From: a virus
Reading direction: 5' to 3' (one strand)
Virus record (IMG/VR): IMGVR_UViG_3300032278_000023
Span: 1-43,000 of that record
DNA length: 43,000 nucleotides
Numbering within the stretch: the stretch's first letter is position 1; the number at the start of each line of letters is the position of its first letter. Of the stretch, positions 1 through 7,533 are shown one piece after another. Below the pieces are notes generated by a model. It saw only the letters and a list, made by a program, of their open reading frames with translations. It had not been told where the DNA came from and did not search any database. Both the position numbers and the translations under genes were made by a program.

Positions 1-592
1 TGGGATGCTTGAGAAGGAGCGCATGGTCATCAACGATGCGTTCATGGTTACACTCTTCGACATTCTCGTAGAGACTCCGCAGATGACGGCCACTCAGGCC
101 CTGATCCGGGCTCAGGAGAAGGGGCAGTTGCTTGCTCCTGCTGTGGGTAGGCAGCAGTCGGAGATGTTGGGCCCGCAGGTACACCGGGAGTTCTCGGTCT
201 TGCTACGTCAAGGGCTCGTGGGTCCGCCGCCGCAGGCGCTGATGGAGGCAGCCGGGGACTACGAGATTGTCTACGAGAGCCCAGCGCAGCGTATGCAGCG
301 CAGCGAGGAGTTGGTGGGTATCCAGCGCACGATGGAGATGGCGATGCCGTTCATCGAAACCGACCCGAGCATCTTGCAGATGTTCAACGCGGACGAAATC
401 ATCCGGCTCTCTGCGGACATCAACGGGGCTCCCGCGAGTATTCTGAAGACACCTGACCAGATGGAAGAGTTGAGAGCGCAGCAGCAGCAGCAGGCACAGC
501 AGCAGCAGATAATGGACTCGATCTCTCAGATCGCCCCAGCGGCCAAGGACTTGTCCCAGATAGAACTCCCCGCGGAGGCTGGCGGTGCGTGA
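1..592 (+). CDS. Portal (head-tail connector) protein, C-terminal part, first copy
   Basis: This gene is cut by the window edge; the frame is open from base 2 and stops at 590-592. The remaining 196 or so residues match the C-terminal third of the complete portal at 38168-39823, roughly three quarters identical by eye, including AQEKGQLLAP, GRQQSEMLGPQ and LSADINGAP. Portals of the T7 gp8 family form the dodecameric ring through which DNA is packaged and ejected. The tail end is glutamine-rich (QQQQQAQQQQ) and is encoded by a run of CAG codons, as in the second copy. The next gene starts inside it on a GTG eight bases before its end, which suggests translational coupling. Substitutions relative to the second copy are spread along the whole segment, so this comes from a different genome version and not from a simple assembly overlap. 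Confidence 0.93.
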   Translation, partial: GMLEKERMVINDAFMVTLFDILVETPQMTATQALIRAQEKGQLLAPAVGRQQSEMLGPQVHREFSVLLRQGLVGPPPQALMEAAGDYEIVYESPAQRMQRSEELVGIQRTMEMAMPFIETDPSILQMFNADEIIRLSADINGAPASILKTPDQMEELRAQQQQQAQQQQIMDSISQIAPAAKDLSQIELPAEAGGA

Positions 593-833
593 GGTTTTGC
601 TTGAGAGAAGTCAGGCATATCAGAAGGTTTTTTCTGGGGAGTTGGGGGGTAAGGTTCTGGCTGATCTAGAGAGGTTCTGCCACGCGAATACGACAACCCA
701 CGTCCCAGGCGACAGCCACGGCACGTCACAACTAGAGGGGCGCAGGCAGGTATGGCTTCGCGTCCAGGGTTATCTTCAACTCACTCCCGCAGATGTGGGT
801 GAGTTGGTGGAAACCGCGGAAGTGGAGGATTAG
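585..833 (+). CDS. Bbp19-like small phage protein, first copy
   Basis: This 82-residue protein starts on GTG at 585 and overlaps the portal stop by 8 bases. It resembles the Bbp19-type domain found beside portal genes in short-tailed phages, with a helical start, a conserved core around ADLERFCHANTTTH and an EGRRQVWLR motif near the middle. No enzymatic motif is visible. Its place between portal and scaffold, kept in the second copy at 39816-40064, points to a role in head or connector assembly, but that is inference. The C-terminus is acidic and is the most variable part between copies. The family call rests on remembered similarity and its function is not established. Confidence 0.8.
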   Translation: MREVLLERSQAYQKVFSGELGGKVLADLERFCHANTTTHVPGDSHGTSQLEGRRQVWLRVQGYLQLTPADVGELVETAEVED

Positions 834-837
834 TCTT

Positions 838-1071
838 TTGTCTCCCCCTTATGGGAAGGGCCCCGGACGGAAGTGTAAGTGCCACCCCAATAAAGCTGGC
901 GACCATCATTTCGATGAGGAGTTGGTGTGTTCTTGGTGTGGTTCGAGTTGGGAAGAGAATCAGAATGGCGCTGGTACCCAGTGCGAAGGAGATGACAGCG
1001 AAACATGGCAGCAGAAGAAGTCGGGACAAGTGCGTCAGGCGTTATTGGAGAGTCAGCAGAAACCCCGGTAG
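838..1071 (+). CDS. Small zinc-binding protein overlapping the scaffold gene, first copy
   Basis: This is about 77 residues. It carries a CxCHPN motif, HHFDE and then CSWCG, a set of cysteines and histidines (Cys13, Cys15, His16, His23, His24, Cys31, Cys34) suited to one zinc site. The second version at 40057-40269 keeps all of them while much of the rest has changed, which supports a real protein. I chose the TTG at 838 because GGAGG lies about ten bases upstream and no ATG falls between the previous stop and the zinc motif; this start is uncertain. The last 67 bases overlap the scaffold gene in another frame: TGG CAG CAG AAG AAG here reads ATG GCA GCA GAA GAA there. Function is unknown; structural or regulatory roles are both possible. 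Confidence 0.65.
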   Translation: MSPPYGKGPGRKCKCHPNKAGDHHFDEELVCSWCGSSWEENQNGAGTQCEGDDSETWQQKKSGQVRQALLESQQKPR

Positions 1072-1865
1072 GGGACACCTCCACTGAGCCTTCTGGGGGC
1101 TGGACCGCGGATTTGGGCGAGGATGCCCAGGGATACGTCGAGAACAAGGGCTGGACCGGGGCCGAGCAGATGCTCGACTCGTACCGGAATCTTGAGAAAT
1201 CTATCGGTGTCCCGGCGGACCAGATCGTCCACATGCCGAAAAACGCTGAAGATACAGAGGGTTGGAACTCCGTATACAACCGTCTGGGGCGACCCGAGAC
1301 GGCGGAGGAGTACCAGCTTACCGGGCCTGAGGTGCCGGAGGGGACGGTCGATCTGACGGGTGACCTCAAGGAGTGGGCCCACGAGGCGGGACTGAGCCAG
1401 CAGCAGGCGGCTCTGATCTACGAGAAGTACAACGGGCGTCTGGGGGAAGTCGCTGCGGAGCAGCAGCAGTATCTCGATGAGGCTGCCCAGGCTGAAGAGG
1501 TGGCGCTCAAGAAGGAGTGGGGACCGGCATGGGATGAGAACATCGCTGCCGCAACCCGCTTCCGGCAGCGTTTCGGGATTGACGATACGACGATTGATAA
1601 GCTAGAACAGGCACTTGGGCTTCGTGGCGTCTTGGAGTTGACCGCGCAGATTGGCCGTGGCCTGGGTGAGCATGTCACTCCCGGGGGCCAGGGAGAGGAC
1701 AGCGGCAACGGTCTGCCCTTCGGTATGACTCCCGCCGCAGCCAAGGCGAAGATCGAGGACTTGATGCTCGACAAAGATTTCATGGGCCAGTACACGGAGG
1801 GGAATGCTCAGGCTAACGAGCGTATGGCTCGTCTCCACACGATTGCGTACCCCGAGCCCGAATAA
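1005..1865 (+). CDS. Capsid scaffolding protein, first copy
   Basis: This 286-residue protein lies directly upstream of the capsid gene, the usual place for a podovirus scaffold of the T7 gp9 type. It is acidic, rich in Glu, Gln, Ala and Gly and low in aromatic residues. The N-terminus is disordered-looking and Ser/Thr/Glu-rich; the middle (about residues 40-110) has the motifs ENKGWTGAEQMLDSYRNLEK and RLGRPETAEEYQL, followed by helical stretches. Such proteins direct assembly of the procapsid shell and leave before or during DNA packaging. The start overlaps the zinc-protein gene. The copy at 40230-41090 has the same length and is similar throughout. The strong conservation of the aromatic-containing middle and the C-terminal region is compatible with portal or capsid binding there, which is inference. 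Confidence 0.88.
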   Translation: MAAEEVGTSASGVIGESAETPVGDTSTEPSGGWTADLGEDAQGYVENKGWTGAEQMLDSYRNLEKSIGVPADQIVHMPKNAEDTEGWNSVYNRLGRPETAEEYQLTGPEVPEGTVDLTGDLKEWAHEAGLSQQQAALIYEKYNGRLGEVAAEQQQYLDEAAQAEEVALKKEWGPAWDENIAAATRFRQRFGIDDTTIDKLEQALGLRGVLELTAQIGRGLGEHVTPGGQGEDSGNGLPFGMTPAAAKAKIEDLMLDKDFMGQYTEGNAQANERMARLHTIAYPEPE

Positions 1866-1878
1866 TTTCGCGTACTCA

Positions 1879-1908
1879 TTGCGCCGGGTTTCGACCCGTG
1901 CATAAGAT
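1879..1908 (+). promoter_or_regulatory. Candidate sigma70-type promoter upstream of capsid, first copy
   Basis: A possible -35 TTGCGC (1879-1884) and -10 TAAGAT (1903-1908) are 18 bases apart, just after the scaffold stop. The match is weak here, but the aligned site in the second copy (41097-41126) is TTGCCA and TATGAT, five of six consensus bases each, at the same spacing. The spacer also contains an inverted repeat (CGGGT, TTCG, ACCCG), so a small RNA hairpin is an alternative reading. If used, transcription would begin about 1915 and give the capsid a private mRNA with a leader of about 170 bases. Confidence 0.4.
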
Positions 1909-1941
1909 GTCACCAGTACCAACTTTACACAGCAGCAAACA

Positions 1942-2080
1942 GGCCCCGGTGTGGCGACCGGGTAAGCCTTCCAGCCAAAACAAAAATCGGCCCCGGTGTG
2001 GCACCCGGACAAGCCTTGGAAGCCGTTTGAACCTGCTGGCCCCGGCAACGGATAAGCCTCGCAAAACACTAGAGGCTTAT
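1942..2080 (+). promoter_or_regulatory. Structured capsid mRNA leader: three stem-loops plus an RBS-sequestering stem, first copy
   Basis: Three elements of the same plan start at 1942, 1989 and 2038, spaced 47 and 49 bases. Each opens with GGC, has an inner hairpin and closes with AA-GCC. The inner hairpins are CCCGGT/ACCGGG with loop GTGGCG (element 1), CCGG/CCGG with inner TG/CA pairs (element 2), and CCG/CGG closed by a GCAA tetraloop (element 3). ATAAGCCTC at 2052-2060 is then perfectly complementary to GAGGCTTAT at 2072-2080, which contains the capsid ribosome binding site. That stem and element 3 both need bases 2056-2058, so they exclude each other. Between 1915 and 2084 the second copy differs at only four places, all C/T changes, fewer than in neighbouring coding sequence. 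A translational switch is inferred; the ligand or protein is unknown. Confidence 0.6.
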
Positions 2081-2084
2081 TCAA

Positions 2085-2951
2085 ATGTCAGACCAAGTAA
2101 ATGTTGCATTTGTGCAGCAGTACGCGAACAACGTCGCGCACCTGTTGCAGCAAAAGGGAAGCAAACTGCGCGATACGGTAATGACCGGATCGGCAACCGG
2201 CAAAGCAGCGAAGGCTGTGGAGCAAGTTGGCGCAGTCAATGCCGTCAAGCGCACCACCCGTCACGGCGACACGCCGCTGATCTCCACTCCGCACGATGCT
2301 CGCTGGGTTTTCCCGGTGGACTACGAGTGGGCCGACCTGATCGACGATCAGGACAAGGTCAGAATGCTCATCAATCCCCAATCGCCCTATGCGGTGAATG
2401 GGGCCTACGCCATGGGTCGAGCCATCGATGACGAGATCATCGGTGCGTTCAATGCCACATCCAAGACCGGAGAGAACGGAACCACCGACACGGACTTGGT
2501 TGCAGGACACACCCTCGCAGTATCGGGATCGGCGCTCACACTCGCCCAGCTTCAGGATGCCAAGAAACTGCTGATGGAAGCCGAGGTGGATGTGGACAAT
2601 GACCCGATCTACATGGCGATCAGCGCGTCTCAGCACGATGACCTCGTGCGGATGACAAGCACCCAGAGCGTCGATACCAACGTGGAGCGTTCGCTGGTCG
2701 ATGGCCGGGTTCGTTCGTTCATGGGGATCAACTTCGTCCTCACCGAGCGGCTGACTGTCGATGGCAGTGGCGACCGACTCTGCCCCGTATGGGCGAAGTC
2801 GGGTATGCACCTTACGGTGTGGAACGACATCACCACCAAGATCAGCGAGCGCGAGGACAAGTCCTACGCCACGCAGGTCTACCTGAAGACCACCATCGGG
2901 GCCACGCGCCTTGAAGAGGGCAAGGTAGTCATGGTTACGGCTGGTGAGTAA
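2085..2951 (+). CDS. Major capsid protein, first copy
   Basis: This 288-residue protein follows the scaffold and has the look of the HK97-fold capsid family seen in short-tailed phages (Phage_capsid_2 type). An N-terminal helical segment with AFVQQY is followed by the DARWVFPVDYEWADLIDD region, and a C-terminal part contains KISEREDKSY and the TTIGATRLEE motif. It forms the icosahedral shell. The start ATG lies ten bases after GAGG, which is buried in the leader stem described at 1942-2080. Apart from a few residues between positions 4 and 14 the protein is identical to the copy at 41303-42169. The DNA is also identical from about 2164 onward, including synonymous sites, although the flanking genes are diverged. 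Confidence 0.93.
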   Translation: MSDQVNVAFVQQYANNVAHLLQQKGSKLRDTVMTGSATGKAAKAVEQVGAVNAVKRTTRHGDTPLISTPHDARWVFPVDYEWADLIDDQDKVRMLINPQSPYAVNGAYAMGRAIDDEIIGAFNATSKTGENGTTDTDLVAGHTLAVSGSALTLAQLQDAKKLLMEAEVDVDNDPIYMAISASQHDDLVRMTSTQSVDTNVERSLVDGRVRSFMGINFVLTERLTVDGSGDRLCPVWAKSGMHLTVWNDITTKISEREDKSYATQVYLKTTIGATRLEEGKVVMVTAGE

Positions 2952-3062
2952 CACCCATTGATGTGAGGGGTCCGGGGCGGAGTCGTGCCGGACCCCAACC
3001 ATCGAACGCAAGGAAACAAATCAAATGCCGACTATTTTCAGTAATCTTTTCAATTCAAGCGG
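2164..3062 (+). repeat. Identical 0.9-kb capsid block, copy 1
   Basis: By visual comparison these bases are identical to 41382-42280 (offset 39,218). The block covers the capsid from about codon 27, the downstream stem-loop and the first codons of the next gene. Identity drops at both edges. Confidence 0.85.
2967..2996 (+). promoter_or_regulatory. Strong stem-loop after the capsid gene, first copy
   Basis: GGGGTCCGG (2967-2975) and CCGGACCCC (2988-2996) form a perfect 9-bp GC-rich stem with a 12-base loop, 16 bases after the capsid stop. No T-run follows, so it is not a classical intrinsic terminator. A partial terminator, an RNase-stop stabilising capsid mRNA, or a processing site are all possible. 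It is identical in the second copy (42185-42214). Confidence 0.6.
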
Positions 3063-3597
3063 ATCGGATGGACCGGGCATGGGTGCCCTTACCGAGGAAC
3101 TGGGACTCGATACACAGAAGCGAGCTTCTGCCGGGTTCTCACACGCCCGCGTAAGGCGCACACATGCCATTGTTGGTCTAGGAACGGTGGCCGGGATAGG
3201 CGACGAAGTTCGTATGCTTACGCTGAAGTCCAGCGATCGGATCTATTCGTTGCTCTTTAGCTCCAACAGCGCTTCAAGCGCGGGTGCTGCGGACATCGGG
3301 ATCTACGAGACCGGAGCAGCGCACGACGGGGCTCTTCCCCATGCGAATTGTCACGATGCGTTCGGCACTGCGGTGGCAACGGACACGGGGACGAACCGTG
3401 TTGAGAAGTTCGCCGCAGGCCCTTTTAACGAAGAGGACATGGGTCTACAGATGTGGGAGTTGGTGAACGTCGTCAGTGCGGCTACGTATGCGTCCGATCC
3501 GGGCGGGTCGTTCGACATCACGCTCACGATGACGACTGCCCAGACGGTTGCGGTTGGGACTGTGCAGCTTGAGGCTTTCTACACCGCAGGCGACTAA
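3025..3597 (+). CDS. Head-associated protein of unknown function, first copy
   Basis: This 190-residue protein is encoded just after the capsid gene, preceded by AAGGAAAC as a probable ribosome binding site. I do not recognise a named family. The N-terminal third (about residues 18-60) is highly conserved between the two copies. The middle (about 75-135) varies most, and the C-terminal SFDITLTMTTAQTVAVG stretch suggests beta structure. Small beta-rich proteins directly after a capsid gene are often decoration or head-completion proteins, so a capsid-surface role is a reasonable guess. The first 38 bases lie in the identical block shared with the second copy; identity ends abruptly at 3062. 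Confidence 0.8.
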   Translation: MPTIFSNLFNSSGSDGPGMGALTEELGLDTQKRASAGFSHARVRRTHAIVGLGTVAGIGDEVRMLTLKSSDRIYSLLFSSNSASSAGAADIGIYETGAAHDGALPHANCHDAFGTAVATDTGTNRVEKFAAGPFNEEDMGLQMWELVNVVSAATYASDPGGSFDITLTMTTAQTVAVGTVQLEAFYTAGD

Positions 3598-3619
3598 CAT
3601 AACGGGGGGCCGATAACGG

Positions 3620-4180
3620 ATGCCTAGTGCAGTCGATATATGCAATAGGGCGCTAAGCCGTGTCGGCGAAGCGCGGATCACTTCACTCGCAGATGACAGC
3701 AAACAGGCACGCGCGTGTACAAGCGCGTATGCCGCTGTTCGTGATGAAGTGTTCCGCGCCCATCCCTGGAATAGTGCCATCACGAGAACCTCTCTGGCGA
3801 AGCTCTCCAGCTCCCCCAGTTTCGGGTACGATGATGAGTACCAACTACCAGCCGACTGCCTTCGCGTAGTCGAGGTGTACGATAGCGTCTATCCCTGGGT
3901 GGTTGAGGGGAAGAAGTTGCTATCGGATGAAGGCTCCCCCATCTCGATCCGGTACGTCAAGCGTGAGGAAGATCCTAACCAGTGGGACTCTCTGCTGGCG
4001 TCCGCTGTAGCGGCACGCTTGGCTGTGGAGTTGTGCGAGGAACTCACGCAGAGCAATACAAAGCGGACTTTGGCTGCGGACGAATATACCGCCATCATGG
4101 CATCAGCCCGAAAAGCGGACGGCCAGGAACAAAGCCCGATGCCGTTCGCGGAGGATGCCTGGATCACTGCGAGGAACTAG
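3620..4180 (+). CDS. Tail tubular protein A (T7 gp11-like)
   Basis: This 186-residue protein has the family's hallmark opening, SAVDICNRALSRVGEARI, and the RDEVFRAHPWNSA motif, followed by YQLPADCLRVVEVYD. Such proteins form the dodecameric adaptor ring below the portal, to which the tail nozzle and fibres attach. The length agrees with the T7 gp11 family (about 190-200). The ATG follows a G-rich stretch at 3602-3608, and its stop is followed directly by the ATG of tail tubular protein B. A second, partial version begins at 42839. Confidence 0.92.
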   Translation: MPSAVDICNRALSRVGEARITSLADDSKQARACTSAYAAVRDEVFRAHPWNSAITRTSLAKLSSSPSFGYDDEYQLPADCLRVVEVYDSVYPWVVEGKKLLSDEGSPISIRYVKREEDPNQWDSLLASAVAARLAVELCEELTQSNTKRTLAADEYTAIMASARKADGQEQSPMPFAEDAWITARN

Positions 4181-6907
4181 ATGGCTAAAGCCTCGCATAT
4201 TCAGTTTAGTTTTAACTCCGGGGAGTTGTCGCCGACCCTTGAGGGCCGGATCGATATGGCGAAGTACAAGTCCGGCTGCGCTACGGTCGAGAACTTTTTC
4301 CCTCTCATCCAGGGCGGCCTGCGGAAGCGGAGCGGAACCCGGTTCGTCAAGGAAGTCAAGGACTCCGCTACCAACGTGCGCCTGATCCCGTTTGAGTACG
4401 GTACAGAGCAGGCGTATATCCTTGAGTTCGGGCACGAGTATATGCGGGTCCACCGGGACGGCGGGACGGTTCTGGATGACCTGAAGTCAATCGGGAATAC
4501 GACAGCCGAAGCTCCGGTAGAAGTTCGTGTGACCGACCACGGCTATACCACAGGCGACGAGGTGTATATCGGGAGTGGTGAATCCGGAACCGGAATTTCG
4601 TCTCTGGACGGCAAGTATTGGGTTATCACACGAGTGAGCGATGATCGCTTCACGCTCGATGGAAGCCAAAATCCAGGCGAGGCGACTTCGGGACTGGGCA
4701 TTGTGGGTAGGGTGTTTGAGATAGAAACCGACTACACCGCAGACCAACTAGACTTAATACAGCACGCTCAGTCGGCTGACATTCTCTACCTGGCTTGTGG
4801 TTCCTCTGGACCTGTGACTGGACTCCCCCCCCACAAACTTTCGCGTACAGCGCACAATAGCTGGACGATGGAGGTGATGCTGTTTGACTATGTTCCGTTC
4901 GCCCCCACGAACCTAGACGATGGGATTTATGTCACCGCCAGTGCGACCACGGGAACGATCACCCTGACATCGAACGCGGGTTTGTTTACGGCGGGGATGG
5001 TAGCTAGCGAGTTTCGTCTGGCCGAGATAATCGGCTCCAATCACGGCGAGTGGGTGGGCAACAGCGACAACGACGAGTACACAGGAACCGCTATAAGTTC
5101 GCCTGGGAAAACTCGGTATTTCGATAACAACGTCTACTATTTGGTTACACTCAATGGCAATAGTGAAAGTGGGCACAGCGCCCCCATCCATGAGGTGGGC
5201 GAGGAGTCAGACGGGCGCTGGTTATGGCTATACCTTCACAGCGGAGAAGGTTACGCGGTCATCAACTCGGTCGCGTCCGATGTGCAAATAGACGGCATTT
5301 GGTACGGATATACAGCGACCGCCACGGTCACGAAAAAATTACCCGTCAGTACCACATACGCGAGCGTGGCGATAAGTGCTGCTACCGCCGCCAACCCGGT
5401 GCGAGTCACTACCGCTACGCATAATCTGTCTAATGGGGACAAGGTGTGGATCAATGGCGTAGTCGGAATGACAGAGATCAACAACCGTATTTATGAGGTG
5501 ACCAATAAGGACGCGACCCACTTCGACCTACTCGATGTAGATGGCTCTGCTTATACAGCGTATGCCAGCGGTGGCTTTGTTACCCGGATGCAGACGCACC
5601 GCTGGTCACGCGGGGCGTGGTCCGGGCGTAACGGATACCCGAGGACGGTGACCTTTTTTGAGGATCGATTGTGGTGGGCGGGCACTGAGGCCCACCCGCA
5701 AACTCTCTGGGCATCCAAGACGAGCGAGTATCAGAACCATCAGATTATGGACCTCGACGAGTCGGCCCTTATCTTCACTCTCAACACTGACCAAGTCAAC
5801 GTGATCGAGTGGCTCAACGCGGGCAGCTCTTTGGTGGTGGGTACAGCGGGCGGTGAGTTTATCGTAAGCGCCGCGAGTGAAACCGAGGCGCTGGTTCCGG
5901 GCAATGTCCGCGTCGTGCGGCACACCACTTATGGCAGTCGCGAGAAGGTGCCACCGGTTCGTATCGATCAGTCTCTAATGTTCGCACAAAGAGCGGGACG
6001 AAAACTACGGGAACTTATTTTCGATGACTCTGTTAATTCCTATGTGGCCCATGACATGACCGTATTGTCAGACCACATCGCGCTGGGGTCGATCAAGAGG
6101 TTGGCGTTTCAGCAGGAACCCAACCGATTTCTGTGGGCGCTCATGGAGAACGGCGAGTTGGCCTGCTTTACCTATGAGAGAATACAGCAGGTGACGGCAT
6201 GGCATCGTCACGTTATAGGTGGCACCGATGCGAAGGTCGAGAGCATAGCGACTATCCCGCACCCACTCGGGAATCAGGATCAGCTCTGGCTGGTAGTGAG
6301 CAGAACGATCAACGGTGCGACGAAGCAGTATGTGGAATACCTAGACCCAGACTGGCTGCGCTCAAACGCGCTGTCCGATGCGTTCTTTGTAGACGGCGGC
6401 CTGTCCTACTCGGGCGCTTCGTTTACGAGTCTCGCTGGCCTTGAACACCTTGAGGGGGAGACGGTGACGATCCTCGCAGATGGAGCGACTCACCCGGACA
6501 AGGTAGTGACGGGTGGAGTTGTCACTTTAGACCGTTCGGCTACGAGTATTTCTCTGGGCTTGGGCTACGAGTCCACGGTACAGACGATGCGTGTCGAGGC
6601 GGGTGCTGCTGACGGGACCGCGCAGGGTAAGACGAAACGTATCACCAACATCGTGCTGCGACTAGATCAGACCGGGTCTGGTCTTTTGTATGGGCCGACA
6701 GACGTAGACGCGGATATGGATGAGCTTCATTTGCGTGAGGCGGGTGACCTCATGGACACTGGTGTTCCGCTCTTAGATGGGGACACAGAAGTGTTGCCCT
6801 GGCCTGAAGGCTATGAGCAGCCGGGTCGAATAACACTGAAGCATAGGCTGCCATTGCCCTGCACGATCACGGCGATCATGCCACAGCTTCTTACGCAGGA
6901 TAGATAG
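4181..6907 (+). CDS. Tail tubular protein B / tail nozzle (T7 gp12-like)
   Basis: This 908-residue protein begins with the typical FSFNSGELSPTLEGRIDMAKY and FFPLIQGGLRKRSGTRFV motifs of the podovirus nozzle family. The hexameric nozzle lies below the tubular A ring and closes the tail tip until ejection. The C-terminal half carries the usual beta-propeller-like segments, for example EDRLWWAGTEAHPQTLWASK and QSLMFAQRAGRKLREL. Around residues 105-190 and 400-465 are inserted domains with a shared pattern (TGDEVYI, DGKYWV and NGDKVWI, NNRIYEV) that look like repeats of one small beta domain. At 908 residues it is longer than T7 gp12 (about 794), and the inserts explain the excess. It starts immediately after the gp11-like stop. 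Confidence 0.92.
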   Translation: MAKASHIQFSFNSGELSPTLEGRIDMAKYKSGCATVENFFPLIQGGLRKRSGTRFVKEVKDSATNVRLIPFEYGTEQAYILEFGHEYMRVHRDGGTVLDDLKSIGNTTAEAPVEVRVTDHGYTTGDEVYIGSGESGTGISSLDGKYWVITRVSDDRFTLDGSQNPGEATSGLGIVGRVFEIETDYTADQLDLIQHAQSADILYLACGSSGPVTGLPPHKLSRTAHNSWTMEVMLFDYVPFAPTNLDDGIYVTASATTGTITLTSNAGLFTAGMVASEFRLAEIIGSNHGEWVGNSDNDEYTGTAISSPGKTRYFDNNVYYLVTLNGNSESGHSAPIHEVGEESDGRWLWLYLHSGEGYAVINSVASDVQIDGIWYGYTATATVTKKLPVSTTYASVAISAATAANPVRVTTATHNLSNGDKVWINGVVGMTEINNRIYEVTNKDATHFDLLDVDGSAYTAYASGGFVTRMQTHRWSRGAWSGRNGYPRTVTFFEDRLWWAGTEAHPQTLWASKTSEYQNHQIMDLDESALIFTLNTDQVNVIEWLNAGSSLVVGTAGGEFIVSAASETEALVPGNVRVVRHTTYGSREKVPPVRIDQSLMFAQRAGRKLRELIFDDSVNSYVAHDMTVLSDHIALGSIKRLAFQQEPNRFLWALMENGELACFTYERIQQVTAWHRHVIGGTDAKVESIATIPHPLGNQDQLWLVVSRTINGATKQYVEYLDPDWLRSNALSDAFFVDGGLSYSGASFTSLAGLEHLEGETVTILADGATHPDKVVTGGVVTLDRSATSISLGLGYESTVQTMRVEAGAADGTAQGKTKRITNIVLRLDQTGSGLLYGPTDVDADMDELHLREAGDLMDTGVPLLDGDTEVLPWPEGYEQPGRITLKHRLPLPCTITAIMPQLLTQDR

Positions 6908-6915
6908 GGTAACGA

Positions 6916-7533
6916 ATGTCACTAGCAACCGGCTCTATATTGACCAACGCCAACATGACCTCCGCGAGTTTTGGTGGGGGTGGGGGTTTTGGTGGTGCAG
7001 CAATGGGCGTCGGTTTGTTTTCGTCTATGCTGGGTTCTCTGATGCAGGGCAACGCGGCGATGAAGACGGCGTATGCTCAGAACGCAGCGGCGCAATATAA
7101 CGCGCGGGTGGCAGAGATAGCAGGCAACCACGAATACGCCCGCCGGAAGAAACTTGCGCGCCGCGCACTGTCCAGCCAGTACGTCCAGATGGCTGGGAAA
7201 AGTGGCGTGATCGCGGAAGAGGGGAGCTGGCTGGAACGCTGGGCTGGTAACGCCGCAGCGTATGAGCGAGACGCTTTGAACGCGGCGATAGCGGGACGAA
7301 ACACTGCGCGCCTGGAGCGTATGCGCGGGGCATCCGCAATCTCGACAGGGAAAGATCGGCGCACGGCTTCTTGGATTGGTGCCGCCAGTCAAGCGGCTTA
7401 TACGGGCCTGTCTCTAGGCATACCCGGCGCTTCCGATTCCGGGGCTGGTTACGGTCCCAGGGTGACTTCGTATGGGTCATATGATCTTCCTGCCACTGGT
7501 GGACCGGCGGCTAATTACGGGGTTCTCTCATAG
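6916..7533 (+). CDS. Internal virion core protein, T7 gp14-like
   Basis: This 205-residue protein has a glycine-rich hydrophobic N-terminus (about residues 18-48, GGGGGFGGAAMGVGLFSSML) followed by an Ala/Arg-rich helix (AQYNARVAEIAGNHEYARRKKLARRAL). This is the layout of the gp14-type ejection protein, which inserts in the outer membrane at the start of infection in T7. It is the first of three adjacent internal virion protein genes (6916-17705), in the same order as T7 gp14, gp15 and gp16. The stop at 7531-7533 abuts the next ATG. Assignment rests on size, composition and position; sequence similarity in this family is low. Confidence 0.8.
   Translation: MSLATGSILTNANMTSASFGGGGGFGGAAMGVGLFSSMLGSLMQGNAAMKTAYAQNAAAQYNARVAEIAGNHEYARRKKLARRALSSQYVQMAGKSGVIAEEGSWLERWAGNAAAYERDALNAAIAGRNTARLERMRGASAISTGKDRRTASWIGAASQAAYTGLSLGIPGASDSGAGYGPRVTSYGSYDLPATGGPAANYGVLS

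Noticed and set aside
478-510. CAG codon run in the portal gene
   Set aside because: Codes for the Gln-rich portal C-terminus common in this family and present in both copies; no separate function needed.
1602-2084. Minus-strand frame across the capsid leader, start conserved at 41072-41302
   Set aside because: Its conserved part is exactly the structured leader and the rest is opposite the scaffold gene and not conserved, so RNA structure explains the conservation better.
2088-3011. 307-residue minus-strand frame opposite the capsid gene, also at 41318-42229
   Set aside because: Conserved in both copies only because the capsid DNA is identical; the plus strand is the real gene.
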